A model generated the notes under the pieces. It saw nothing but the letters and a program-made list of their open reading frames with translations, was not told the origin of the DNA and searched no databases. This document shows, piece after piece, positions 23,101-29,776 of a DNA stretch of 29,776 nt (the stretch's first letter is position 1; every line of letters begins with the position of its first letter). A program made the translations under genes and the position numbers. Source of the stretch: JAFALX01 sp050734185. GTDB lineage: Bacteria > Chloroflexota > Dormibacteria > Aeolococcales > Aeolococcaceae. The stretch lies in assembly GCA_050734185.1 (NCBI GenBank), contig JBOHUE010000160.1, forward strand, positions 1-29,776, given 5' to 3'.

Positions 23101-26100
23101 GCTCACCACGACGTATGGGTATGACGGCGACGGCAGCCAGATCACCACCACCGACCCGGGCGGCTACATCAGCACGACCACCTACAACGTGCTGGACCGT
23201 AAGACGGCGTCCGCCGTGCCCCGGGATCACAACGTCACCTACGAGACGACGGCGTACACCTTCGATCCGAGCGGCAACGAGCTCTCCGCGACAGCGCCCA
23301 ACGGGACCGTCACCGCATACAGCTATGACGCGAACAACAGAGTCGTGGACACGGTCCAGGGGTCATCGAGCATCGTCGCTGCCAGCGCTGGAACGGCGAG
23401 CAGCGACGGGGGCAGCAACGTGCGCACCCGTCACGTGTACGACCCGGACGGCCACGTCATCGGCCGCTACGCGCCGGGAGCCTTCGTCAGCTCTGTCACG
23501 TCGCCGAATCCGAGCTTCCTGGCGCGCACGGATTACGACGCCGACGGCCGGTCGATGGCGCAGGTGTCGCCCCGATATGACACCTCAAGCACCTATGCGG
23601 ACACGGGTGTGGCGTCGCAGCAGAGGGCCCAGTGCACGACGACAGTGCCGGGCTTCCCCAACGGTCAGAGCTGGGGCTTACAGGCGTACTCGCCGCTCAC
23701 CGGCGTCTGTGTGGCCACGCTCAGCTACGACCCGAGCGCCGTCACCAACCCCGTGACCGGCAGCAACCTCGGCACGGTGAAGCTGCAGCTGCCGACCAGC
23801 ACGAGCGCTGACAGCAACCCGTACGTCGTGTACAGCAGCACCGAGGACCATCTCCTCGCATATGTGACGGGGCCCGACCCGAGGAGCACGAGCGGGGCAA
23901 GGGTGACGGCGGAGAGCCTTCTTTACGACGCCGACGGCCGGACCGTGAGCCAGGCCGACGCCAACGGCTTGACCACGACGACGAGCTACACCAGCGACGG
24001 ACTCACGTATCAGGTGACAGCTGGCTCGAGCAGCCACGTCACGACCTACGGCTACAACGCCAGCGGGAACAAGACGAGTGTCAATGACGGTGTCACTGCG
24101 CAAACCACGACCACGGCGTACTCCTCGGATGGCGTGGACACACAGGTGACCGATGGCGCCGGTGACACCACGGCGGACTATCACAACGAGCCGGCGCGCA
24201 GCGAGCAGGTGTTCAGCCCCAACGGCTGGGCGGCCGCCGCCAGCAACCCGGCGTTCACCGGGTCCAACGGCAAGGGCCAACCCGTTGTGAACTCGTACAC
24301 CGGCGATGGCCTCCTGGCGACACAAACCATTCCGGTGCTGGTGACGAGCTCGTCGGGGCCGACAGTGCAACAGCAGCTCAGCTACAGCTACGACCCGGCA
24401 GGTTGGAAGACGCAGCAGGTGACGTCCTCGGTTAGCGCAGGCGGGCAGCCGACTGCAGTAGGCAAGACGGCCCTCGCGTACTACAACGACGGCCGGCTCA
24501 AGACGCAGACGGCGTATCTGGAGCCGAACGACACGGGGGCGCAGACGATCGCGACGACCTACGATCCAGCGGGACAGACGGCGTCGGTGCAAGACACCAC
24601 GTCGGGGACAACTGTGACCGCCGGCTACTTCCTGGATGAGCTGATGCGCACCGCCAACGACGGCAGCCGGAGCCAAACCTATGGCTACGACGGCCTTGGA
24701 CAGCTGGCGGCGCGACAGGACACGAACGGCAGCACGAACTACCTGACGACGTACAGCTATCTCGACAGCGAAAACGCGGCCACCATGGTGTCGGCGGCGG
24801 AGAACGGAGGCAGCACCAGCTGGGGCTACGACGCCGGTGGGAGGCCGCTTACGCAGACGGACCCGAGCGGCCTGCGTGTGACCGCGAGCTACAACGCCGA
24901 CGGCAGCCTCAACACCGAAACGTATGGCAGCAGCGGAGCGGTGACCGGCGGCTGGTGTTACGGCTACAACGGCGCCTTCCAGGTCACGTCATCCACGTTC
25001 GGTACGGGGAGCAGCCCGTGCACCAGCAGCAACACCACGTATGCCTACGGCTACGACTCGGCGGGTCGGGTCAACTCCTTCACCCCAGGGACCGGCGCCA
25101 GTGCCATCAGCGTCGCGCACGACCCGGACGGCAACCGGCAGACGTACACCGATCCTGCGAGCGGCCTCAGCTCGGTGTACTGCTACCGGGCCGATGACTC
25201 GATCGCGCAACAGCTGCCGGGCGCCGGCTCGAGCTGTGTGTCACCACCGACGGGGACGGCGACGTACACCTACACGAGCGGCTTCGACCAGGTGAGCTCG
25301 CTGACCACCTCGTCGTCGGCGGTGGCCTCGTACTGCTACGACGTCTTTGGGAGACTGTCGTCGGCGTTGCAGTCTGCATCGATCTCTTGCGCTAGTCCGC
25401 CTGCGTCCGCCTCGCTGTACACGTACGACGGTCTCAACCGCCAGGTCAGCCACCGCGATCCCAACGCCAGCGGCCCGACGGTGGTGCACGAGGACGGGCT
25501 GTCGCAGACGGGCGTCCTCGAGGACATGCCCGGCCAGGGAGAGGTGGCGTACGCGCTGACCCCGAGTGGTGGCCACGCCGGGCTGATGTCGGCCGGCAAC
25601 GGGTCCTCGGTGCAGTACCTGGTGCCAGACGAGAGCGGCAGCATCGCCGCCGTTTTCGGCGGGACAACCACTCCGACATGCGGCAGGCTCTATGACCCCT
25701 TCGGCACGCCGGAGGCCGCGCTCGCGCTGTCCGCGTGCAACCAAACAACGGCGACCAACAGTGGCGGCAACACGCCCAACACCTTCTACTACCGCGATGG
25801 GCGCAAGGACCCAAGTACCGGGGCGTATCAACTTGGTGCGCGCACGTACGATCCCGCCAAGGGCAGCTTCCTCACCGCCGACGCGTACACCGCAGGGCCG
25901 AGCAACGCCAATGCTGCGCTTGTCCAGGATCCCCTGACCCAGGACCGCTACAACTACGTCAACGGCGACCCCGTCAACCTGAGCGACCCTTCGGGACACA
26001 GGTTTACAACGGGTGACGATCTTGCCGACGCCCAGGGCAGTTGCGGTGACCTTTGCAATCCACTGAATCAGGATGACTTCGTAGCCGCCAAAACGGCGGT

Positions 26101-26806
26101 GGTGGCGCAGGTGCTGAAAGACCAGGCCTTCTACGCGTCGGCACCAGCGGCGATTCGACGCGAACTCGATACCGACACGCAGCGACAACTCGTCGATGCC
26201 ACGATCGAGGCTCATGCGGCGCTGGACCTGTCCATGGCAGAAGATCAGTCCTTCGCTACGGAGGCACTGCTCCTCCGTCTCGAGAAGGCCGCCGAGAAGG
26301 CTGGCGACCACGAGGCGGCGCAGGCCTTCGCGGCACTCTACGCGAAGGCCGTGCAGTTGCAAGCTGAACGGGACAAGTGCGGGCCGGGCGGTGTATCGGC
26401 CGGCTGCACGCCCCTGCCTACGTCGGGAGCGTGCTTCGAAGGTGGTGGTTATCTGGTCGTCGGAGGCGGTGGCAGCGTTTGCCTCGTCGAGAGTAACTAC
26501 GGGTTGGAGAGCGGGCTGGCGTTCTCGCACACCATCGGGCTCGGCCTTGGCGGTGGCGGTTCGTTTGGGGGGTTCGTATCAGACGCCCAGCACATCCGGG
26601 ACCTTGAGGGCCCCTTTGTCGACCTCGGTTTCAGCGTGGGTCCATTCGCACTGGGCTATCAGAACGGCAACAGCAACTTCACTGGACATGAGGTAGACGA
26701 GTTCTACGCCGGTCGGTCCTTCGGGTTTCCGCGAATCGCCTTCCACGTCGCAAACACGACGACAGACATCGTTCCGATCAGTGTGCCGCAGCAGTATCAG
26801 CCGTGA
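17105..26806 (+). CDS. giant secreted YD/RHS-repeat protein, candidate polymorphic toxin
   Basis: A 3233-residue protein. Order: signal peptide (about 1-37), Pro-rich linker, IPT/TIG domain (about 120-208), CDTR-type beta domain (about 212-334, motif RICDTR), LamG-like lectin fold (about 342-557), and two more CDTR-type domains (about 570-825). A DUF11-like segment (about 830-975) is next. The RHS barrel then begins near VNVANGNLVVQ and runs to about 2890 with many YD repeats (G-x-x-TTYTYD, YDADGR). The RHS-associated core follows (YYRDGRKDPSTGAYQLGART to NLSDPSGH, about 2893-2965), then a non-repeat 268-residue tip. The tip has a helical part (LLLRLEKAAEKAGDHEAAQ) and a glycine-rich beta-like part (GLGLGGGGSFGGF). 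RHS shells typically enclose a toxin C-terminal to DP-x-G. GGAG at 17094-17097 supports ATG 17105. The toxin activity is unproven. Confidence 0.85.
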   Translation: MNGIGGHTWSVRLSAAAAVLAVWSSWVAPGSVVAGNQTHAGAQTVAASKPPTPSLAPQSLSPEIRGKPVTPPARVNNKQPLAALDKNPAKAPQPPRGVALSSRASLASKTTGYAAVLMSLGPPTVTGLSPEAGTTAGGTVVTVTGTNFVAGSTTVTFGVVPASSVNVSSGTLLTAVTPAGLAGQIPVTVTTSNGSSATGTASTYQFVTPGPYVPLTATRICDTRASQGTQCAGMTLQPATTLSMTVAGMAGVPTNASAVYVNVTSIGPSGTPDNVIVVYPYGLAVPASNNIETAPNTNQSNLVEVPVGQQGKISVFNYTGTTDIAADVEGYVAPSPSSPPSGATGYWKLDENSGTSGFDATGAGHTAAFIGATPYWTGGRINAGANLNGGDALSVSSEDLTSTSQVSLSFWWYFASFPTDLEAIAFGSQWGTGNDFWVGTNAWTQGKIEVATGSASYNIVDYSPPGAGWHHYVVVLDRTLSGALGGMLYIDGVAAVPTGVASSNAVGGTFSNGTITLGGSGGTAWALHGALDEVGLWNRALAAGEVATLDNRGSGLQYPFNAASTTAGLMNPLSPAAALCDTLPQYGTVCQKGPFAAGETRTVHVTGQAGIPSGGVQAAVIDLTVLPNNTAPGYFIVWPTGTNMPLVSFDLYGNGIGVTERIVVPVGADGQIKVFNSGPGVADIVMDAFAYTTDGSSPAQQGLDFDDQAISRACDTRSGSGFSCSGHPLVANTTQTYALAGLAGIPSANVTAVAINVSVVAPASGLTDMTVWPSGASQPAVTDVVGAGNDVDNFDMIVLLGPDGINVRTTANTDLVIDVEGYYTNRVPLPTIQKSILSAPEGNGNLFGKGEAVQWQVVVSNPLSNAEIPVSGITDMMDTTLLHGGPPKFDGSSCQPTTGSVRCTVGDGYVTASGFTLGYPGDPNGYPTSHTLTYYTVVGGKDVQCNGVNNTAVVVVGGQAPGVSAPVAMTGCDAGLGLEPWWSYVSTPVDPTQTAQVNVANGNLVVQALDSTPIQSHGLFDFVLRRTYNSQDSSVAATTDVNGKNGGGNGNGIGERVPQGFGNGWQLNVGDLSASSTGPGLGSSLGLIVPNNEAPGSASAVTFVDGDGTRHVYQFNALAVNGVDITQQGGGNGLLHSLYPHVLHLDSNSHGGSHFSNLCVDESFSAPPGMHLSLYRYMETDNACSSSTGTTLTPATLGFEAVKPDGTRYEFSWDGHLLAMVDTAGNTLTYNWANNPSSQAWNKQGLGALQSITDSAGRGFSFSYLTNETDVTDPAGRVTRYLFDSATPQHLTAVINPDGSSDNYTYGGCSGTADQLCSITDLPRNTTVSFTYTMAAVGGGLPGYYPWLATVTDRNGTRTSMTYANATGSVLPWTTADSGGERTLYNSIDASGRVGEVDQGIPGSQAGSVTPVAQTFNTWDTAAAPCEQSDNAVNNNLCRVDRVAGGSTPDEVTTYTYNPEGQVLNKHQAVSSSATVDTSSGWHTQIFEASSGNLAVHCWDDTVTGSGGVSSGADSSGACLGGSTRVDKNSLYEISDPTQMLTPRGNAAGSGNAPYLTTYLTDDNSAISPNYTPNFGSNTTQICANPSAPASNTGKVCEVQAPSFDNGTHANSVTLYTYDGYGQKNTMTTPKAVAESGGASVYSYYPDSQKDYGNHTSMGGWLQGVTDPTGAFVAFAYDAAGDVVRSWSRDATAGLSLSSFPGSANNPPSTAYQQTLYAASLTGSPWRYALSNQDPLAHVTTYTVDADGNRLATRPPRGSVAGTSAYDVTQGFDGNDNLVCTLTPAEANGHACAALYTGSSSLAMSPAPPSRASISTYDAHNNKTLTEDMEGGYTGYTYDTANRQTSVVAARGPTTTTSVANCVASQSVATPMPSGQEVCVTSSHYDMVGNVVQSQDAAGQVTSISYDGLHRVLFKQVPRNGGGPAFVYTGYQYDADGHTVDGCSPRQYAEGGLASSSGACATSNSNTNYSTISTYDVAGRLRTSSTSRDWALTYGGLTTLTTTYGYDGDGSQITTTDPGGYISTTTYNVLDRKTASAVPRDHNVTYETTAYTFDPSGNELSATAPNGTVTAYSYDANNRVVDTVQGSSSIVAASAGTASSDGGSNVRTRHVYDPDGHVIGRYAPGAFVSSVTSPNPSFLARTDYDADGRSMAQVSPRYDTSSTYADTGVASQQRAQCTTTVPGFPNGQSWGLQAYSPLTGVCVATLSYDPSAVTNPVTGSNLGTVKLQLPTSTSADSNPYVVYSSTEDHLLAYVTGPDPRSTSGARVTAESLLYDADGRTVSQADANGLTTTTSYTSDGLTYQVTAGSSSHVTTYGYNASGNKTSVNDGVTAQTTTTAYSSDGVDTQVTDGAGDTTADYHNEPARSEQVFSPNGWAAAASNPAFTGSNGKGQPVVNSYTGDGLLATQTIPVLVTSSSGPTVQQQLSYSYDPAGWKTQQVTSSVSAGGQPTAVGKTALAYYNDGRLKTQTAYLEPNDTGAQTIATTYDPAGQTASVQDTTSGTTVTAGYFLDELMRTANDGSRSQTYGYDGLGQLAARQDTNGSTNYLTTYSYLDSENAATMVSAAENGGSTSWGYDAGGRPLTQTDPSGLRVTASYNADGSLNTETYGSSGAVTGGWCYGYNGAFQVTSSTFGTGSSPCTSSNTTYAYGYDSAGRVNSFTPGTGASAISVAHDPDGNRQTYTDPASGLSSVYCYRADDSIAQQLPGAGSSCVSPPTGTATYTYTSGFDQVSSLTTSSSAVASYCYDVFGRLSSALQSASISCASPPASASLYTYDGLNRQVSHRDPNASGPTVVHEDGLSQTGVLEDMPGQGEVAYALTPSGGHAGLMSAGNGSSVQYLVPDESGSIAAVFGGTTTPTCGRLYDPFGTPEAALALSACNQTTATNSGGNTPNTFYYRDGRKDPSTGAYQLGARTYDPAKGSFLTADAYTAGPSNANAALVQDPLTQDRYNYVNGDPVNLSDPSGHRFTTGDDLADAQGSCGDLCNPLNQDDFVAAKTAVVAQVLKDQAFYASAPAAIRRELDTDTQRQLVDATIEAHAALDLSMAEDQSFATEALLLRLEKAAEKAGDHEAAQAFAALYAKAVQLQAERDKCGPGGVSAGCTPLPTSGACFEGGGYLVVGGGGSVCLVESNYGLESGLAFSHTIGLGLGGGGSFGGFVSDAQHIRDLEGPFVDLGFSVGPFALGYQNGNSNFTGHEVDEFYAGRSFGFPRIAFHVANTTTDIVPISVPQQYQP
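22569..24617 (+). repeat. segment of the YD gene duplicated at 27732-29776
   Basis: About 2 kb aligns with the truncated second YD gene at the right edge. The first roughly 430 bp are about 90% identical, with exact runs of several tens of bases (around 22678 and 22926). Later parts are more diverged by eye, with small in-frame indels. The endpoint is limited by the window edge. Confidence 0.85.
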
Positions 26807-27039
26807 CCAAGGAGTTTTGGATTCCGGCTGTCGCTGCCGTCCCGACATTCGGCATCGGTTACCTGCTATGGAAATTCGCAGGGCCAATAACCCGCGCGAT
26901 GAACAAGGCGAACAGTCTCGTGTTCTCTTTCTGGAGATATCGATACCCGGAAGAGGGAACGAGACTCATAGGCGTTGGGGGGATGGCGATCGGTGTCGTT
27001 TGCGTAGTGGCCTCGCTGCTGCTCTTGGTACGGGGTTAG
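26803..27039 (+). CDS. two-helix small membrane protein, candidate immunity protein
   Basis: A 78-residue protein starting at GTG 26803, which overlaps the stop of the giant gene (GTGA). Hydrophobic helices lie at about 8-26 (PAVAAVPTFGIGYLLW) and 56-76 (IGVGGMAIGVVCVVASLLLL). Between them is a basic, aromatic stretch (FSFWRYRYPEEGTR). Small genes directly behind RHS-type toxins usually encode the cognate immunity protein. A membrane-located one would suit a toxin acting on membranes or at the envelope. No sequence family recognised. CGTTC-N6-GAACG (27040-27055) directly after the stop may serve as a weak terminator. Confidence 0.65.
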   Translation: MTKEFWIPAVAAVPTFGIGYLLWKFAGPITRAMNKANSLVFSFWRYRYPEEGTRLIGVGGMAIGVVCVVASLLLLVRG

Positions 27040-27061
27040 CGTTCATTTGCGAACGTTTGCG

Positions 27062-27187
27062 GTGACGCGGTCAGCACTGAGCTATCCCACCGCGCGCAGC
27101 TTGATCACCGACGACGGCGGACGGACGTACATGCCGTACGAGGTGCACGACACTTGCTCGACCGCTCCGCCGAATCCTGCCGTGTAG
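27062..27187 (+). CDS. small orphan frame or gene remnant
   Basis: GTG 27062 to TAG 27187, 41 residues (middle part SLITDDGGRTYMPYEVHDTC). The composition looks coding, but there is no Shine-Dalgarno and no known family. It may be the end of a displaced toxin tip or immunity gene. Confidence 0.25.
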   Translation: MTRSALSYPTARSLITDDGGRTYMPYEVHDTCSTAPPNPAV

Positions 27188-27299
27188 GCGCTCTAACGCA
27201 CGACGCCGACTCTCTCGGGCCTTTGCCGGCGTCACGCGCTCGACGCTGCCCTCCGACTGCGCGAGGACTCCTAACTACAAATTCGAATTGATGCCATGA

Positions 27300-27425
27300 G
27301 CGCTGCTGAGCGTTATCAATGGCTCACGGGACTTCGGAGGGCTGTATGGTGAAAATGGGAATTTCGCTGACTGGTTTGGCAACGTGCGAGGCGTCTTCCA
27401 AGCCTTTCCGACCTGGCACTGGTGA
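27300..27425 (+). pseudogene. remnant of a protein C-terminus (possible displaced RHS tip)
   Basis: An open frame of 41 codons between TGA 27297 and TGA 27423, without a start codon, reads GSRDFGGLYGENGNFADWFG and ends FPTWHW. This looks like the natural end of a larger protein. Its place behind an RHS toxin-immunity pair is where older, displaced tips are found. Base composition is lower in GC than the neighbours. From 27426 to 27647 I see no gene. Confidence 0.35.
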
Positions 27426-27647
27426 AGCCGGATGGTTGGTTCGGCATCTCCGACGCTTGAACATTGGAGGCGATTGAGGCTGGGTACGATACTACGCATC
27501 GCCCTAGCGCTGCATCGTCAACGATCAATCCCGGAGCGAAGTTGTGGTCGAGCTTTGCCAGTACCGGCAGACCACCCGGGTCCTCGACAACGCCTCTCTC
27601 CGCCGCGTGAGATCACGACCCCGCAGGCGACGATGGTCTACCTAAAC

Positions 27648-27724
27648 CGGCGACAACTTATCTGACACCTTATGCGGCGGTCACGCCCGGTCCGTGGCGG
27701 TCGTTGAAGCCCTCTGAGACCACG
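27648..27724 (+). repeat. right-end module of element 2
   Basis: 77 bp, about 91% identical to 16471-16547, with GACAACTTAT at 27652-27661 (degenerate) and TGACACCTTAT at 27663-27673. Similarity stops abruptly at 27724, where truncated YD-gene sequence begins. Confidence 0.8.
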
Positions 27725-29776
27725 CTTCAACAAGACGCTCACCGAGGATCTCGAGGGCGGCTTCACGGGATACACGTACGACACGCCCAACCGGCAGACC
27801 ACTGTGGTCGCTGCGCGGGGTCCGACGAGCACGACATCTGTGGCGAATTGCGTGGCCTCACAGAGCGTGGCGACTCCGATGCCGAGCGGTCAGGAGGTGT
27901 GCGTCACCACCTCGCAGTACGACATGGTGGGCAACGTCGTTCAGTCACAGGACGCGGCCGGGCAGGTGACGAGCGTCGCGTACGACGGGCTGCATCGTGT
28001 GCTGCTGAAGCAGGTCCCACGCAACGGCGGCGGACCCGCGTTCGTGTACACCGGCTACCAGTACGACGCCGACGGCCACACGGTCGACGTCTGCTCGCCG
28101 CGACAATATGCTGAGGGTGGTCTCGCGAGCAGCAGCGGCGCCTGCGCGACGACCAACAGCAACACCAACTACTCCAGGACGGCGACGTTCGACGTTGCCG
28201 GGCGCACACGCACGAGCATTACCTACCGCGACTGGCCAATGGTGTACGGAGGCGCGGGCGGCACCACGCTGACGACGACCGAGGCGTACGACGCTGATGG
28301 CAACCAGGTCAGCGTCACCGATCCGGGCGGCTACGTGGCCACCGCGACGTTCAATCTGCTGGACCGCACGACGGTATCGGCGGTGCCGCGCGATCACAAC
28401 GTCACGTACGAGGCGACGGCGTACACGTACGACCCGAGCGGCAACCAGCTATCCGCAACGCTGCCCAACGGGACCATCACGGCGTCCAGCTACGACGCGG
28501 ACAACCGCGTCGTGGACACCGTCCAGGGGTCATCGAGCACCGTCGCTGCCAGCGCGGGGACGGCAAGCGGTGATGGGGGCAGCAATGTCCGCAGCCGCAA
28601 GATCTACGACCCGGATGGCCACGTTATCGGCACCTACGCACCGGCCGCGTTCGCGTCCTCGGTGACGTCGCCAAACGCCAGCTACCTGCTGCGCACCGAC
28701 TGCGATGTGGACGGCCGCCCCGTCGCGCAGGTGTCGCCGCGCTATGACACGTCGGGCCATGCTGACACCGGCGTGGCGGCGCAGCAGCCGGCCCAGCGCA
28801 CAACAACAGCACCGGGATTCCCGAACGGGCAGAGTTGGGGGCTCCAAGCCTTCCCATCGGAAAACGGTGTGTGCGTCGCAACGGTCACGTACGACGCCAG
28901 CGGGATGACGAATCCGGTCACCAACACCAGCTTGGGCACGGTCAAGCTTCAGCTGCCGACGAGCACAAGCGGTGACCAGAACCCGTACCTCGTGTACAGC
29001 AACACGGAGGACCACCTGCTGGCGTCGGCCACAGGTCCGGATCCGCGCGGCTCGAGCGGCGCTCGCGTGACCACGCAGAGCAGCCAATACGACGCCGTGG
29101 GACGGATCGCGAGCCAGACGGACGCGAACGGCCTCATCACGACCACGAGCTACACGAGCGACGGCCTCGCCTACCAGGTGACGCGCAACACGACGGCGCA
29201 CGTCGCCACATACGGCTACAACGCCAACGGGGGCCAGACCAGCGTCAATGACGGCGTGAGCGGCCAGACGACGACGACGGCCTTCTCGTCGGACGGAGTC
29301 GACACGCAGGTGACCGACGGCGCGGGCGGGACCACGGCGACGTATCACAACGAGCCGGCGCGCAGCGAGCAGGTGTTCAGCCCGGACGCCTGGGCGGCGG
29401 CCGCCAACAACCCGGCGTTCACCGGGTCTATTGGCAAGGGCGCGCCGACCGTCAACACGTACACGGGCGATGGGCTCGTGGCGACACAGACGATGCCGGT
29501 GGTGGTGACGGCGGCGTCGGGACCGACGCAGCAGCAGCAGCTCAGCTACTCGTACGACCAGGCTGGGTGGAAGACCGCGCAGGTCACGAGCGCCGTGAGC
29601 GGCGGCCAGCCGACGGCAGTGGGCAAGACCGCGCTCGCGTACTACAACGACGGCCGGGTGCACACGCAGACGGCGTACCTCGAACCCAACGACACGAGCG
29701 GGCAGACGATCACCACGCAGTACGACCCGGCAGGACAGCCGGCCTCGGTGCAGGACACGTCGTCGGGGACCACGGT
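27708..29776 (+). pseudogene. 5'-truncated second YD-repeat gene, runs off the window
   Basis: The frame is open from 27708 (after TGA 27705-27707) to the right edge without a stop. From about 27726 it encodes YD-repeat protein equivalent to residues of about 1820-2500 of the giant protein (FNKTLTEDLEGGFTGYTYD onward). There is no start codon, signal peptide or ribosome site at its beginning, and the first 1800 or so codons are absent. The frame is intact over 2 kb, and many differences are synonymous or conservative, so the truncation is recent or the copy is kept intact by gene conversion. Whether it ends in a different toxin tip lies outside the window. Confidence 0.8.

Larger units (their letters stand above)
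16602..27724 (+). mobile_element. integrative element 2, about 11.1 kb, no integrase
   Basis: The left end is the att core plus arm site at 16602-16747; the right end is the 77-bp module with arm repeats at 27648-27724. It contains the 9.7-kb YD/RHS-repeat gene, an overlapping small membrane-protein gene and coding scraps. It has no recombinase of its own, so it would rely on the integrase of element 1 or a relative. The right att core is missing: after 27724 the sequence passes directly into a truncated YD-repeat gene, pointing to a deletion. Boundaries are inferred from repeats. Confidence 0.6.

Noticed and set aside
27040..27055. CGTTC-N6-GAACG as a second SOS box
   Set aside because: The half sites are inverted relative to CGAAC-N4-GTTCG and the spacing is wrong; at best a weak hairpin.

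Overview
The window is GC-rich, with frequent GTG starts, several near-leaderless promoters, an SOS box of the Gram-positive type (CGAAC-N4-GTTCG) and an ImuA/ImuB-type mutagenesis locus. This suggests a soil-type Terrabacteria lineage, either an actinomycete or a Chloroflexota/Dormibacterota relative. The exact phylum is inference and cannot be fixed from the sequence alone.

Positions 1-13.2 kb look like ordinary chromosome. At the left edge, on the minus strand, is the start of a Y-family polymerase (ImuB-like) behind an ImuA-like gene, with a LexA box inside the imuA promoter. A divergent SDR-RidA pair and a SRPBCC gene follow. Next comes a tyrosine-catabolism block: an Lrp/AsnC regulator diverges from a heme-oxygenase-like diiron enzyme, 4-hydroxyphenylpyruvate dioxygenase (hpd), homogentisate dioxygenase (hmgA) and a class I aminotransferase. 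A protein made of three 67-residue repeats, a secreted lipoprotein and tRNA-Ser(GCU) separate this block from a fumarylacetoacetate hydrolase-family gene, which overlaps a DinB-fold gene. The DinB-fold protein could supply the missing maleylacetoacetate isomerase step. Converging on these, a DAHP synthase-chorismate mutase fusion is translationally coupled to a free-standing double-ACT protein. The region therefore holds both entry to and exit from aromatic amino-acid metabolism.

From tRNA-Ser(UGA) at 13.25 kb to the right edge, the window is an accretion site for integrative elements. Element 1 (about 3.3 kb) begins in the anticodon loop of the tRNA. It carries a tyrosine recombinase and small membrane or orphan proteins, and ends at a 61-bp exact copy of the tRNA 3' part (16602-16662). 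That copy is followed by a second version of the element left end, so a second element starts there. The direct repeat TGACACCTTAT lies at the left and right ends of both elements and looks like integrase arm-type sites.

Element 2 (about 11.1 kb) has no integrase. It carries a 3233-residue secreted YD/RHS-repeat protein with IPT, LamG and three CDTR-type domains. The C-terminal tip of this protein is followed, with a GTGA overlap, by a 78-residue two-helix membrane protein. This arrangement is what a polymorphic toxin-immunity pair would show, but neither protein matches a family I know. Short displaced coding scraps follow. After the right end of element 2 there is a start-less, 5'-truncated second YD-repeat gene that runs off the window. 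It has patches nearly identical to the first gene, so it could be a recombination partner or a relic of a third element.
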